NCBI GenBank assembly: GCA_020050695.1
Contig: JAGVKI010000229.1
Coordinates: 1-16,678 of the forward strand
Direction of reading: 5' to 3'
From: Alphaproteobacteria bacterium
GTDB taxonomy: Bacteria; Pseudomonadota; Alphaproteobacteria; Rickettsiales; SXRF01
Length of the DNA: 16,678 nt
The notes under the pieces were generated by a model. The model saw only the letters and a list, made by a program, of their open reading frames with translations, was not told the DNA's origin and searched no databases. Made by a program: the position numbers and the translations under genes. Shown here piece by piece: positions 6,251 through 14,170 of this stretch (position 1 is its first letter; every line of letters starts with the position of its first letter).

Positions 6251-9200
6251 TTACAGTTCTTCCTTGGCCAATACGTCGCGGGCTAGGTTGAACCGTTTGT
6301 AAATGGCGGGCAGCACCAGCAGCGTCAGAACGGTTGCTGTGATGAGTCCACCGATAACGACCGTTGCCAAAGGTTTTTGAACCTCTGCGCCTGCGCCGCT
6401 GGCAATCGCCATCGGTACGAAGCCAAGGCTTGCCACCAGCGCGGTCATTAACACGGGACGGAAGCGGGATAGTGCCCCATCCACAATAGCGCGGTGCGAT
6501 TCAAGCCCCTCACGCACCAACTGGTTAATGCGCGTAATCATCACGAGGCCGTTAAGCACGGCCACACCGGAAAGTGCAATCAGACCTACTGCCGCCGAGA
6601 TCGAGAACGGCATGCCACGAAGCCATAGCGTGATAATACCACCGGTCAGCGCCAGCGGTACGCCGGAGAATACCAGCAATGCTTGCTTGACCGAGCCGAG
6701 CGCCGTAAACAGGAGCAGGAAAATCATGAAGAAGCAGGCTGGCACAACCACGGCCAAGCGTGCTTTTGCTTCTTGCAGGTTTTTAAATTGCCCGCCCCAT
6801 TCCAGCCAATATCCGGCAGGTAATTTTACCTGTGTATCAATAGCGGCTTGGGCATCCTTTACGAACGAACCAATATCCCGACCACGCACGTTGGATTGTA
6901 CTACGACGCGGCGCTTACCGTTTTCGCGGCTGATCTGGTTCGGGCCATCGGTGATTTCCAGTTTCGCCACCTGTTTTAAGGGAATATAAACTGGACGACT
7001 GTCCGGCAGCCCACTTTGGGCGGTGGTGTCGTTATCGGCGGGCAATAGAATTGGCAAATTCTGCAGTACATTCAGATTTTGCCGCATCTTATCTGGCAGG
7101 CGCACCACGATGTCGAATCGCCTGTCACCTTGGAACACCAAACCAGCTTCGCGGCCACCAACGGCAATAGATAGAACGTCGAGCACGTCGGCCACATTCA
7201 GGCCATACCGCGCAATCGCATCCTTATCGAGCTTCACCTCAAGCATCGGCAGGCCGGAGGTTTGTTCCATCTTCACGTCTGCCGCGCCATCAATGCCCTT
7301 CAATACCTGCACCAGTTCTGCGGCCGTCTTTTCCATGGCCGGAAAATCATCGCCATAGACTTTCACGGCAACATCAGAACGCACACCCGAGATAAGCTCG
7401 TTAAAGCGCATTTGGATGGGCTGGGTGAACTCATAATTATTCCCAGGAACATCCGATACAGCTTCCGTGATTTTCTCGATGATTTCCGACTTGCTGATAC
7501 TGGGATCAGGCCATTCTTCTTTATCTTTAAGAATAATAAAGGTGTCGGATACGTTCGGCGGCATCGGGTCGGCAGCCATTTCTGCTGTCCCCGTTTTCGC
7601 ATAAGCAAACGCCACTTCTGGCACCGTGCTTACAGCTTTTTCCACCGCAAATTGCATATCCTGTGACTGCGTAATGCCGGTGCTTGGGATACGCATGGCG
7701 TGCATGGCAATGTCTTTTTCATCAAGGGTTGGGATGAATTCCTGCCCCATGGTTGAAAATAGCACCAATGAGAAAGCAAAGCCCGCTGTTGCGATAGCAA
7801 TGACTTTCATTGGTGCGTTTAGCGCATAGTTAAGCGCAGGCGCGTACCAACCTTTCGTTTTATGGATGACACGGCTTTCCTTTTCTTCCACCTTGCCAGT
7901 CACAAAAATGGCAAGCATGGCAGGCACAAAGGTCAGTGACAGCACAAATGCAGCGGCAAGTGCGAAGATAACCGTCAGGGCCATCGGCTCGAACATTTTG
8001 CCTTCCACGCCAGTAAAGGTCAGAAGCGGGATATACACCATAATGATGATCGCCTGACCGAACACGGAGGGCTGGATCATTTCCCGGCTGGCTACCATGA
8101 CCTCATGCAAACGCTCTTTCACCGTCAGCATCCGGCCTTCTTGATGTTGGCGATGCGCGAGCCTGCTCAAGCAGTTTTCAGTGATAATCACCGCGCCATC
8201 GACAATCAGACCGAAATCGAGTGCGCCAAGGCTCATCAGGTTGCCACTGATGCCTGCGCGTATCATTCCCATACTGGTCATGAGCATGGAAAGCGGAATC
8301 ACCAACGCCGTGATGAGTGCCGCACGGAAATTACCAAGCAGCGCAAAGAGAATCACGATGACGAGCAGCGCACCTTCGGCAAGATTCTTTTGTACCGTGC
8401 TAATGGTGCGATCGACCAGCTTGGTACGGTTAAGAACCGTTTTTGCCTTAATGCCTTCCGGCAAAGACTTGTTAATTTCGGTTATTTTCTGGTCAACGGC
8501 TTTGGATACGGTGCGGCTGTTCTCTCCGATCAGCATCAGCGCCGTGCCTACGACCACTTCTTCACCATTTTCGGAAGCCGAGCCGGTACGAAGCTCTTTG
8601 CCAATGCCCACAGAGGCAATATCTCGAAGGTAGATGACAAAGCCACCCCGATTCGCAATCACGATTTTGCCGATCTGGTCGGCATTTTCGATACGGCCAT
8701 CTGAGCGCACCACATAGGCTTCACCGCGTCTTTCAATATAGCCCGCACCAATACTGATATTGTTGCGTTCCAACGCGTTCACCACATCGCCAAAGCTAAG
8801 GCCTAAAGCAACCAGTTTTTGCGGGTCAGGCTGAACGTGGTATTGTTTCACATAGCCGCCGATAGCATCCACACCGGCAACGCCTTTGACACCTTTCAGC
8901 TGCGGGCGGATAATCCAGTCCTGCACAGTGCGCAAGTAAGAGGCTTGCTCCAATTCATTGTTCAGGCGTTGCCCTTCGGGGGTAAGGTAACTGCCATCCG
9001 ATTGCCAACCAGCATGGCCATTCTTGATTTCAGCACCTTTACCGCGTGGGTTGGCATATTCCACTGTCCACATGTAAATTTCGCCAAGGCCGGTAGAAAT
9101 TGCGCCCATGCGGGGCTCTACACCATCTGGCAGGCTTTCCCGTGCTTCGGCAATGCGTTCATTGACCTGGGCGCGGGCGAAATAAATATCGACATTGTCA

Positions 9201-9493
9201 TTAAATACGGCGGTGACTTGGCTAAACCCATTGCGCGAAATAGAGCGCGTATATTCCAACCCCGGAATGCCTGCGAGGGCGGTTTCAACCGGGAAGGTAA
9301 CTTGCTTCTCCACCTCCATCGGGGAAAAAGCGGGAGCCACGGAATTGATCTGCACCTGATTATTCGTAATGTCGGGTACAGCATCAATCGGCAGGTTTTT
9401 AAGCGAGTAGACCCCAAACGCCGCAACTGCTGCCGTTAGCAGCGCTATTAAAAAGCGGTGGTGGAGGGAGAATTGTAAAATACGTTCGATCAT
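6251..9493 (-). CDS. czcA: CzcA-type RND heavy-metal efflux pump (Zn/Co/Cd)
   Basis: This 1080-residue inner-membrane RND proton antiporter is the pump subunit of a CzcCBA tripartite efflux system. It begins MIERILQFSLHHRF, the usual CzcA start with the first membrane helix after it. The fourth-helix signature DFGLIVDGAVIITEN carries Asp426, Asp432 and Glu439, with the same spacing as Asp402, Asp408 and Glu415 of the Cupriavidus CzcA, which marks the divalent-cation (HME1/2) type rather than the Cu/Ag CusA type. Two large periplasmic loops and a C-terminal helix bundle (FRPVLMTALVASLGFVPMAI) are intact. The open frame extends 37 codons further upstream but that part overlaps the ICMT gene and looks noncoding, so the start at 9493 was chosen, 14 bases after the ICMT stop. 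Confidence 0.95.
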   Translation of the reverse strand: MIERILQFSLHHRFLIALLTAAVAAFGVYSLKNLPIDAVPDITNNQVQINSVAPAFSPMEVEKQVTFPVETALAGIPGLEYTRSISRNGFSQVTAVFNDNVDIYFARAQVNERIAEARESLPDGVEPRMGAISTGLGEIYMWTVEYANPRGKGAEIKNGHAGWQSDGSYLTPEGQRLNNELEQASYLRTVQDWIIRPQLKGVKGVAGVDAIGGYVKQYHVQPDPQKLVALGLSFGDVVNALERNNISIGAGYIERRGEAYVVRSDGRIENADQIGKIVIANRGGFVIYLRDIASVGIGKELRTGSASENGEEVVVGTALMLIGENSRTVSKAVDQKITEINKSLPEGIKAKTVLNRTKLVDRTISTVQKNLAEGALLVIVILFALLGNFRAALITALVIPLSMLMTSMGMIRAGISGNLMSLGALDFGLIVDGAVIITENCLSRLAHRQHQEGRMLTVKERLHEVMVASREMIQPSVFGQAIIIMVYIPLLTFTGVEGKMFEPMALTVIFALAAAFVLSLTFVPAMLAIFVTGKVEEKESRVIHKTKGWYAPALNYALNAPMKVIAIATAGFAFSLVLFSTMGQEFIPTLDEKDIAMHAMRIPSTGITQSQDMQFAVEKAVSTVPEVAFAYAKTGTAEMAADPMPPNVSDTFIILKDKEEWPDPSISKSEIIEKITEAVSDVPGNNYEFTQPIQMRFNELISGVRSDVAVKVYGDDFPAMEKTAAELVQVLKGIDGAADVKMEQTSGLPMLEVKLDKDAIARYGLNVADVLDVLSIAVGGREAGLVFQGDRRFDIVVRLPDKMRQNLNVLQNLPILLPADNDTTAQSGLPDSRPVYIPLKQVAKLEITDGPNQISRENGKRRVVVQSNVRGRDIGSFVKDAQAAIDTQVKLPAGYWLEWGGQFKNLQEAKARLAVVVPACFFMIFLLLFTALGSVKQALLVFSGVPLALTGGIITLWLRGMPFSISAAVGLIALSGVAVLNGLVMITRINQLVREGLESHRAIVDGALSRFRPVLMTALVASLGFVPMAIASGAGAEVQKPLATVVIGGLITATVLTLLVLPAIYKRFNLARDVLAKEEL

Positions 9494-9506
9494 AAAATGA
9501 CTCACA

Positions 9507-10118
9507 TTAGGGTAAGATGATCCATGCGGGTAACATCGCGGAAATACGCAATGCGCACAGCGTTTCAATGAGAAGAAGGGCGAGAATGAAGCCGCAGGCA
9601 TCACGCATGGTCAGCAACACCATGCGCGGCTGGACAACCAGTTCGTGCGTTTGGTGCCAGAGCGATAGGTTTGGCATCCAGCGGGGAACCATGCGCAGGT
9701 AATTGCGGTAAGCATCCCCATAATGCCCCTGCAGGAACGCTTCTTCTTTCTGGATCGTCCAGTAATGGAGCACTAGGAATATGGTTGTGGCGACAGCTGC
9801 TACAATCATACTGCCTGTTTGCAGGCCTAGGCCTATCACAGCGAATAATGAGCCGATATAAAGCGGATTCCGGACAACAGAATATGGCCCATCAGTAAGC
9901 AGAACCGCGTTTTTGCGACCGCCCGAATATAGCGACGTGTAAACGCGAATTAATACGCCACTGAAAACCAGAAGATGGGCCAATATTTCCATCAACTCAT
10001 GCCAGAACGTAAACTCCTGTGTTACTGGGGCAATGAAAAGCAGCGTCGGCGCACCCAAGAGCATCAGGAAGCGCACAATTCTCATGCGCTCTTTGAATAG
10101 CGGTGATCTATTTATCAT
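9507..10118 (-). CDS. ICMT/PEMT-family membrane methyltransferase (czc-associated copy)
   Basis: This 203-residue membrane protein has RNPLY (83-87), EE (125-126), GDAYRNY (134-140) and VPRW (144-147), the signature of isoprenylcysteine/phospholipid methyltransferase-like proteins, plus a C-terminal helical extension. ICMT-type genes between czcB and czcA are known in some alphaproteobacterial efflux operons; their substrate is not established. The start at 10118 has CGGAG upstream and lies 13 bases after the czcB stop; ATGs upstream in the same frame would overlap czcB. It is a shorter relative of the protein at 2970-3722, so the cluster carries two family members. Confidence 0.85.
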   Translation of the reverse strand: MINRSPLFKERMRIVRFLMLLGAPTLLFIAPVTQEFTFWHELMEILAHLLVFSGVLIRVYTSLYSGGRKNAVLLTDGPYSVVRNPLYIGSLFAVIGLGLQTGSMIVAAVATTIFLVLHYWTIQKEEAFLQGHYGDAYRNYLRMVPRWMPNLSLWHQTHELVVQPRMVLLTMRDACGFILALLLIETLCALRISAMLPAWIILP

Positions 10119-10131
10119 GAATGGCTCCGTT

Positions 10132-11229
10132 CTAATGCGCATGCTCGGCACCTGCTTTGCCAATTTCGGCTTTCACCACAAAGCTATTGTTCGCAACGTA
10201 ACGCTGACCGGTGACAAGACCGCTTTTGATCTCTGTCCATGTTTCATCGCTAGTGCCAAGCTCGACGGGTTGTGCCTTATAGGTGCCGCCGCTTTCCTGT
10301 ATGAAAATGACGTCATTCCCTTCCAAGCGCTGAATGGCGTCGGTCTTGACTGCCACCGGCACTTCTTTTTCTTTAATCACCACATCGGCCCGGATATTCA
10401 TGCCGGAACGCCAATGGTTATCTGGATTATCAATCACCGCACGCGCGACAAATGTTTGGCTTGAAGCCTCTGTGGTAGGCAGCACTACAGAAATGTCGGC
10501 CTGAGTGATAAGGTCATCATCAAGGCACTGAATATGAACCTTCTGGCCCGCTTTTATTTTTTCACCGTCCCTAGAAAAAACAAATAGCTCGGCCCACAAT
10601 TTGCTCACATCCGCCACAACAAACAGGGGTGTTTCGCCAGCAACTTCCCCCACACTTGCATTGCGGTTAATGACCAGCCCAGCCACCGGCGACTTTACCG
10701 GATAGACCTGCAGGCTATCGTTACTCTCTACGGTTGCCAGCGTGTCATTGGCTTTGACCGTTTCGCCCGGCTCTTTCAAAACACTGCGAATTACGCCGGG
10801 GAAACGTGCCTTAACCTGTGCGGCGGTGTTCTGGTTTAAGGTAACACGGCCGGTGACGCTAATCGTTTCCTGTACCAGCGCAGAGCCAACTTCCAACACC
10901 TCAATGTTCATGTTTTTGACTGCATTTTCACTGATCTTGGTTTCCTCATGCCCGCCTTCTTCTTCGCCGGAGGCATTGCCAGTTTCAGATGTTCCTCCGT
11001 GGGCGTGCTCTTCTTTCTCACCATGGGCATGCTCATCGACATCGCCATGCCCATGTTCGCCACCTTCGGTATGATCCGGCTTGGCTTCATTCTCATGGCC
11101 ATGTGCATCTGCATCGCTTTCGCTGTGCTTGGTGCTTTCTGTGTCACCCGAATTGCTCATGGCATAATAACCGCCACCAGCCAGAGCTAGTGCCAGAATT
11201 AATATGGTTAGGTTGCGTTTACTCAACAT
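10132..11229 (-). CDS. czcB: CzcB-type periplasmic adaptor of the RND metal pump
   Basis: This 365-residue membrane-fusion protein links the inner-membrane CzcA to the outer-membrane CzcC. After an N-terminal anchor (about 6-24) comes a 60-residue His/acid-rich segment (about 35-94, with HGHENEAKPDHTEGGEHGHG and HAHGEKEEHAHGG), then the adaptor body: the barrel-sandwich hybrid with VYPVKSPVAGLVINRNASVG, and the beta-barrel and membrane-proximal parts ending AEHAH. The His-rich segment may collect metal for the pump. Its ATG lies inside the end of czcC (11-base overlap) with AGGAG just upstream, so the two are translationally coupled. The family and the operon order are clear. Confidence 0.93.
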   Translation of the reverse strand: MLSKRNLTILILALALAGGGYYAMSNSGDTESTKHSESDADAHGHENEAKPDHTEGGEHGHGDVDEHAHGEKEEHAHGGTSETGNASGEEEGGHEETKISENAVKNMNIEVLEVGSALVQETISVTGRVTLNQNTAAQVKARFPGVIRSVLKEPGETVKANDTLATVESNDSLQVYPVKSPVAGLVINRNASVGEVAGETPLFVVADVSKLWAELFVFSRDGEKIKAGQKVHIQCLDDDLITQADISVVLPTTEASSQTFVARAVIDNPDNHWRSGMNIRADVVIKEKEVPVAVKTDAIQRLEGNDVIFIQESGGTYKAQPVELGTSDETWTEIKSGLVTGQRYVANNSFVVKAEIGKAGAEHAH

Positions 11230-12577
11230 GGGGTTCTCCTGTTTCCTCTATCTCCGCAATGGAGCCATTTGCTGTAATGTCGCTCAGATGTGCCGCCGTA
11301 AGACGCTCCACTTGCGCCCTTGCAGTATGGAACACGCGGATGGCGTCGATTTGCTGCTGTTTCACCACGAACAAGCTGCGCTGTGCATCCAGCACCTCAA
11401 GATAGGGGAAACGACCGACTGCATACCCTTCGCGGGAAAGACGGAAGGCTTTATCCGCTGAGGGGAGGATTTCCGTTCTCAGCGTTTCTGCCTGCATGTA
11501 AGCATTTTGCATCTGTTCTTGTGCGCGCGTCAGTTCCGCACTGGTATTCAATGCAAACTGGCGGTTATCTAACTCCGTGCGGGTTACTTCGTTTCTTGCG
11601 CGTTCGATATTGCCCCGGTTCGCATTGAAGACGGGAATAGGAAGGGAAACGCCGATCATGAATGCTTGATCGCCGCTATCGCGAAAATCGCGTATCCCGA
11701 CACTGACGCTGGGGTCTGGAATGGCATTGGCTTTTTCCAAATCAAGTCGGGCTTGCGATTGCTCCAAGCCACTTTCCAGCCTTACAAGGTCAGGGTTGTT
11801 TTTGAGTTTTTTCTCATTATCCGCCAATTTTTGTTCCCGGATTGCATAGAAGCCCGTGGTATCAAGTGGCAGGGTGAAGCTTTCTTCCCCCATCAATGCC
11901 GCCAATCGTTTGCGAGTAATATCACGTTCCCGGCTTGCCTTATCTAATGCAATGGTCGCCGTTGAGCGTTCTACTTCTGCACGGCTCTTTTGCACGAGTG
12001 GCGCAGCGGCAGCCCCCACGCGGATGCTCACGGATTTCAGAACATCTTCGGCCAACGCCTTTTGCTCTGTTGCAAGACGCACATTTTCTTCTGCTGAAAC
12101 AACGTCAGCAAACGCGGTGGCTACATCCCGGATAATATCGAGCGCAGCGGATTGCTCGTCAAACGAGGCGATCTCCACGTCCTTACCAGCAATGTCTTTT
12201 TGTGCCGAGAGTTTGCCGCCAATCAGAAATTGCTGGGTAACGCCGTAATTTACTTCGGCTGAATTAAACCCTTTGTAGGAGCCGCTACCTGAAACATTCT
12301 CGGCCTGAACACCAATTTGAGGGTTGGCCCAAGCACCTGCTTGGCTTTGTGCGCCTTTAGCAGCGGCCACGCCGCTACCGAATGCTTTGAGCCTAGGGGA
12401 CTGTATCAGGGCTTTTGCAATCGCTTGCTTCAAAGTAAAGCCAGTGGATGCGGCGGGTGCTTGGATAGCTACAGGGGGTTGGGATTCGATTTTCGTTTCT
12501 TGCTCCGCAAATGCTGGCACGCTGGTTAATACCGTGGCACAAAGCAGCCAAGCGGATAGCTTATATCGTGGGTACAT
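11219..12577 (-). CDS. czcC: CzcC-type outer-membrane efflux protein (TolC family)
   Basis: This 452-residue outer-membrane factor has a signal peptide (LSAWLLCATVLTSVPAFA) and two TolC-type repeats of helical hairpins; GFTLKQAIAKALIQSPRLKA is the typical start of the first repeat. It forms the outer-membrane exit channel for CzcBA. No lipobox Cys is evident at the cleavage site. It is the second gene of the cluster, 105 bases after the CzcI-like gene; the gap holds alternative hairpins. The ribosome binding site is weak (GTGAG), which may set expression through those hairpins. The last 11 bases overlap czcB. Confidence 0.93.
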   Translation of the reverse strand: MYPRYKLSAWLLCATVLTSVPAFAEQETKIESQPPVAIQAPAASTGFTLKQAIAKALIQSPRLKAFGSGVAAAKGAQSQAGAWANPQIGVQAENVSGSGSYKGFNSAEVNYGVTQQFLIGGKLSAQKDIAGKDVEIASFDEQSAALDIIRDVATAFADVVSAEENVRLATEQKALAEDVLKSVSIRVGAAAAPLVQKSRAEVERSTATIALDKASRERDITRKRLAALMGEESFTLPLDTTGFYAIREQKLADNEKKLKNNPDLVRLESGLEQSQARLDLEKANAIPDPSVSVGIRDFRDSGDQAFMIGVSLPIPVFNANRGNIERARNEVTRTELDNRQFALNTSAELTRAQEQMQNAYMQAETLRTEILPSADKAFRLSREGYAVGRFPYLEVLDAQRSLFVVKQQQIDAIRVFHTARAQVERLTAAHLSDITANGSIAEIEETGEPHVE

Positions 12578-12637
12578 AAAGTAATTCTCACACTTAATTC
12601 CTTGGTTAAAAAACCGACAAGGACGCGCAAAATCGGA

Positions 12638-12674
12638 GCGCCTGAATAGGCACCCGATCAGGCGCGAGCCTGAT
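12638..12674 (-). repeat. Two mutually exclusive hairpins in the leader of czcC
   Basis: GCGCCTGA (12638-12645) pairs with TCAGGCGC (12658-12665), eight bases with a 12-base loop. ATCAGGC (12657-12663) pairs instead with GCCTGAT (12668-12674), seven bases with a four-base loop. The two stems share 12658-12663, so only one can form at a time. They lie just after the CzcI-like stop and before czcC on the - strand. No T-run follows either stem, so a role as attenuator, processing site or stabiliser is possible but untested. Confidence 0.6.
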
Positions 12675-12682
12675 TTATGAAA

Positions 12683-13015
12683 TTAAGCGTGTGAGGGTGG
12701 CTTGAGGGGTGGCTTGAGGGGTGGCCCGACCACTACGGATGCGATTGCATCATGCTCAAGAATGAAAGATGTGCGGTTAGCAGCATCAGGGGCGGATTTA
12801 TTTATAGTCGAATCAGGAAGGGCCGAAACATGAGAGCAGCAATGATGTCCGCCTTTGGCCATTTTATCATTGTCCTGCTGCGTACCATCGGCCTTTTTCT
12901 TTACTTGCTCCGATGTCTGGCAGGTATCGCCTTCACATTTCACTTCAGCCGCATGCGCCATAGGCCCAGTAAGCAGCGAAAAAGCAACAAAGAGTGATAC
13001 AAGGGTTTTTTTCAT
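12683..13015 (-). CDS. CzcI-like Cys/His-rich periplasmic leader protein
   Basis: This 110-residue protein has a signal peptide (KKTLVSLFVAFSLLTGPMAHA) and a short mature chain with CEGDTC, GGHHCCSHV and a C-terminal PPLKPPLKPPSHA. Small Cys/His-rich proteins with Pro-rich C-termini precede czcC in many efflux operons (CzcI and relatives) and are thought to bind metal or modulate the system. The start at 13015 begins the signal peptide; ATGs at 13024 and 13036 are in frame and cannot be excluded because no ribosome binding site is strong. It is the first gene of the long - strand cluster. A 12-base tandem duplication near its 3' end adds one extra PPLK unit. Confidence 0.7.
   Translation of the reverse strand: MKKTLVSLFVAFSLLTGPMAHAAEVKCEGDTCQTSEQVKKKADGTQQDNDKMAKGGHHCCSHVSALPDSTINKSAPDAANRTSFILEHDAIASVVVGPPLKPPLKPPSHA
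12697..12720. repeat. 12-bp tandem duplication within the CzcI-like gene
   Basis: GTGGCTTGAGGG occurs twice in a row (12697-12708, 12709-12720), followed by a partial third copy (GTGGC). Because the unit is 12 bases it keeps the frame and gives PPLKPPLKPP near the C-terminus. It probably arose by slipped replication. Confidence 0.85.
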
Positions 13016-13051
13016 GCCGACCATAATAGTCAGCATTCTTTAATTTACAAC

Positions 13052-13065
13052 TAAGTTTTTACTTA
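13052..13065. promoter_or_regulatory. Inverted repeat in the divergent intergenic region
   Basis: TAAGT (13052-13056) and ACTTA (13061-13065) flank TTTT. It lies between the putative start site of the metal cluster and its first gene, so it could be an operator or a leader hairpin. The repeat is short and AT-rich; chance is possible. Confidence 0.25.
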
Positions 13066-13102
13066 ATGATCCATTTAACGCTCTAACGCAGGCCTACTGC
13101 CA

Positions 13103-13131
13103 ACTATACAAATTTATGCTGATTGTCTTAA
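13103..13131 (-). promoter_or_regulatory. Candidate promoter for the metal-resistance cluster
   Basis: On the - strand, TTAAGA (13126-13131) and TATAGT (13103-13108) are separated by 17 bases, matching four of six and five of six sigma-70 consensus bases. A start near 13096 would leave a leader of about 80 bases before the CzcI-like gene. The 258-base region 13037-13294 is AT-rich and has no credible gene. No recognisable metal-sensor operator, such as a MerR-type long-spacer palindrome, was seen. Confidence 0.35.
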
Positions 13132-13212
13132 TGTCCACAATAAAAACACCCAAAACTGCATTAGACGAAATCAACTTATGCGTGTATATTGCTTTCGCGG
13201 TGCATATTTAAG

Positions 13213-13228
13213 GTTGCATTTTTGCAAC
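13213..13228. promoter_or_regulatory. Inverted repeat upstream of the 13295 gene
   Basis: GTTGCA (13213-13218) and TGCAAC (13223-13228) flank TTTT. It lies about 67 bases upstream of the + strand gene and overlaps a weak TTGCAT/TTATAA promoter candidate, so it could be an operator. Evidence is only the symmetry. Confidence 0.3.
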
Positions 13229-13294
13229 GCGGCATTTATAAGCATTGTTCCAGTAAAAAAGTGGTTCAAGAATTAAAAGGGGCGAGCTTGTGAC

Positions 13295-14089
13295 ATGGTT
13301 TTTACAGAGAAGTCTTATGACCGATTGGAGCATTTATGGAGGCGCTGGGGTTTAACACAGGATGATGCGTATTATGCCATCGAGAATGGCTTACTTCGCA
13401 CCTGTGTCTGGCTACCACTCCGTTATGTAGAACGCGGCACTATCAAAGAAGGAAAATTCGTCTTCGAGCGTTGCGAATCCAAAGAGGGATTTATCGCAGT
13501 ACGACCGGAAGATTTCCGACGCATATGCCGCACCGGGCGTGCAAAGCTACGTGAATTCTTTTCGCTCAGAGAGGAAAATTGTATCGTTCGTTTGGCCTAT
13601 GAACCGCCACAGCCTGCGGTTATGGTAAGAATCAGTGATTTAGTGGTGTTGCAAGCAGACCGGGTACAATTTGAGCAAGCGTACAATCTTGGCCTGCAAA
13701 GTGATGCGCTGTTAATCCCGGCCAAGCACAGTGCGGAAGCTCAATTCAAATGCTCCAACGATTATCGACACGTCAATCTTAATGGCAATGAATACCATTT
13801 GGGTGATGTGCAGGCACGAGTGGTAGAACAATTACATGATGCGGCTCGCAGCCGTCAGCCGTGGGTGCATGGAAAGACGCTAATATATGAATCCGGTTCC
13901 CGCGCTTTACGGATGCGCGATATTTTTAAGCATAAGCAGGATTGGCGGCGGCTGATCGTATCCAATGACCGTGGTTATTATCGCCTGAACTTACCGTTAG
14001 AGGAGTTTCACGATCAGCCACCCGAAGGTGACATAGAAGCCCAGCACCATAAACAATCCGAAAAACAATTTTCCCGTCAATCTAGCTAA
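13295..14089 (+). CDS. Hypothetical protein with winged-helix-like C-terminus
   Basis: This 264-residue protein is of unrecognised function. The N-terminus (about 8-45) contains LTQDDAYYAIENGLLRTCVW, resembling excisionase-type helix-turn-helix segments. The middle (110-130) has DLVVLQADRVQFEQAYNL. Residues 168-233 (VQARVVEQLHDAARSRQPWV, then MRDIFKHKQDWRRLIVSNDR, then GYYRLNL) resemble a winged helix seen in uncharacterised proteins of mobile elements. No signal peptide or membrane segment is visible. It is divergent from the metal cluster across a shared regulatory region, so it is the only nearby candidate regulator, but this is inference. The start has only a distant AAAAGGGG site. Its last 93 bases overlap the convergent small membrane protein gene. 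Confidence 0.7.
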   Translation: MVFTEKSYDRLEHLWRRWGLTQDDAYYAIENGLLRTCVWLPLRYVERGTIKEGKFVFERCESKEGFIAVRPEDFRRICRTGRAKLREFFSLREENCIVRLAYEPPQPAVMVRISDLVVLQADRVQFEQAYNLGLQSDALLIPAKHSAEAQFKCSNDYRHVNLNGNEYHLGDVQARVVEQLHDAARSRQPWVHGKTLIYESGSRALRMRDIFKHKQDWRRLIVSNDRGYYRLNLPLEEFHDQPPEGDIEAQHHKQSEKQFSRQSS

Positions 14090-14170
14090 TTTACGTCGCC
14101 ATGGCGGGAACTGTTCCCAGTAACTTCGTTCATTCTCCTCTTCCAATTTGTTTTGGTAACGGTAGCCCAT
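13997..14170 (-). CDS. Small single-pass membrane protein coupled to xre
   Basis: This 57-residue protein has a charged N-terminal half (YRYQNKLEEENERSYWEQF, then PPWRRKLARLTGK) and one hydrophobic segment (LFFGLFMVLGFYVTFGWLIV) ending KLL. The ATG at 14170 shares one base with the xre stop (TGATG) and has a strong GAGGAGGTG site, which supports coupled translation. The open frame extends further upstream, but that part is antisense-frame noise within xre. Its function is unknown; phage immunity regions often include small membrane proteins. Its 3' part overlaps the convergent gene ending at 14089. Confidence 0.65.
   Translation of the reverse strand: MGYRYQNKLEEENERSYWEQFPPWRRKLARLTGKLFFGLFMVLGFYVTFGWLIVKLL

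Noticed and set aside
8105..9439. Two long + strand open frames (199 and 206 codons) inside czcA
   Set aside because: Antisense shadows of conserved CzcA; no ribosome binding sites and no domain features.
9494..9604. N-terminal extension of czcA by 37 codons
   Set aside because: It overlaps the end of the ICMT gene, lacks a start site signal and does not look like CzcA; MIERILQF at 9493 is the family-typical start.
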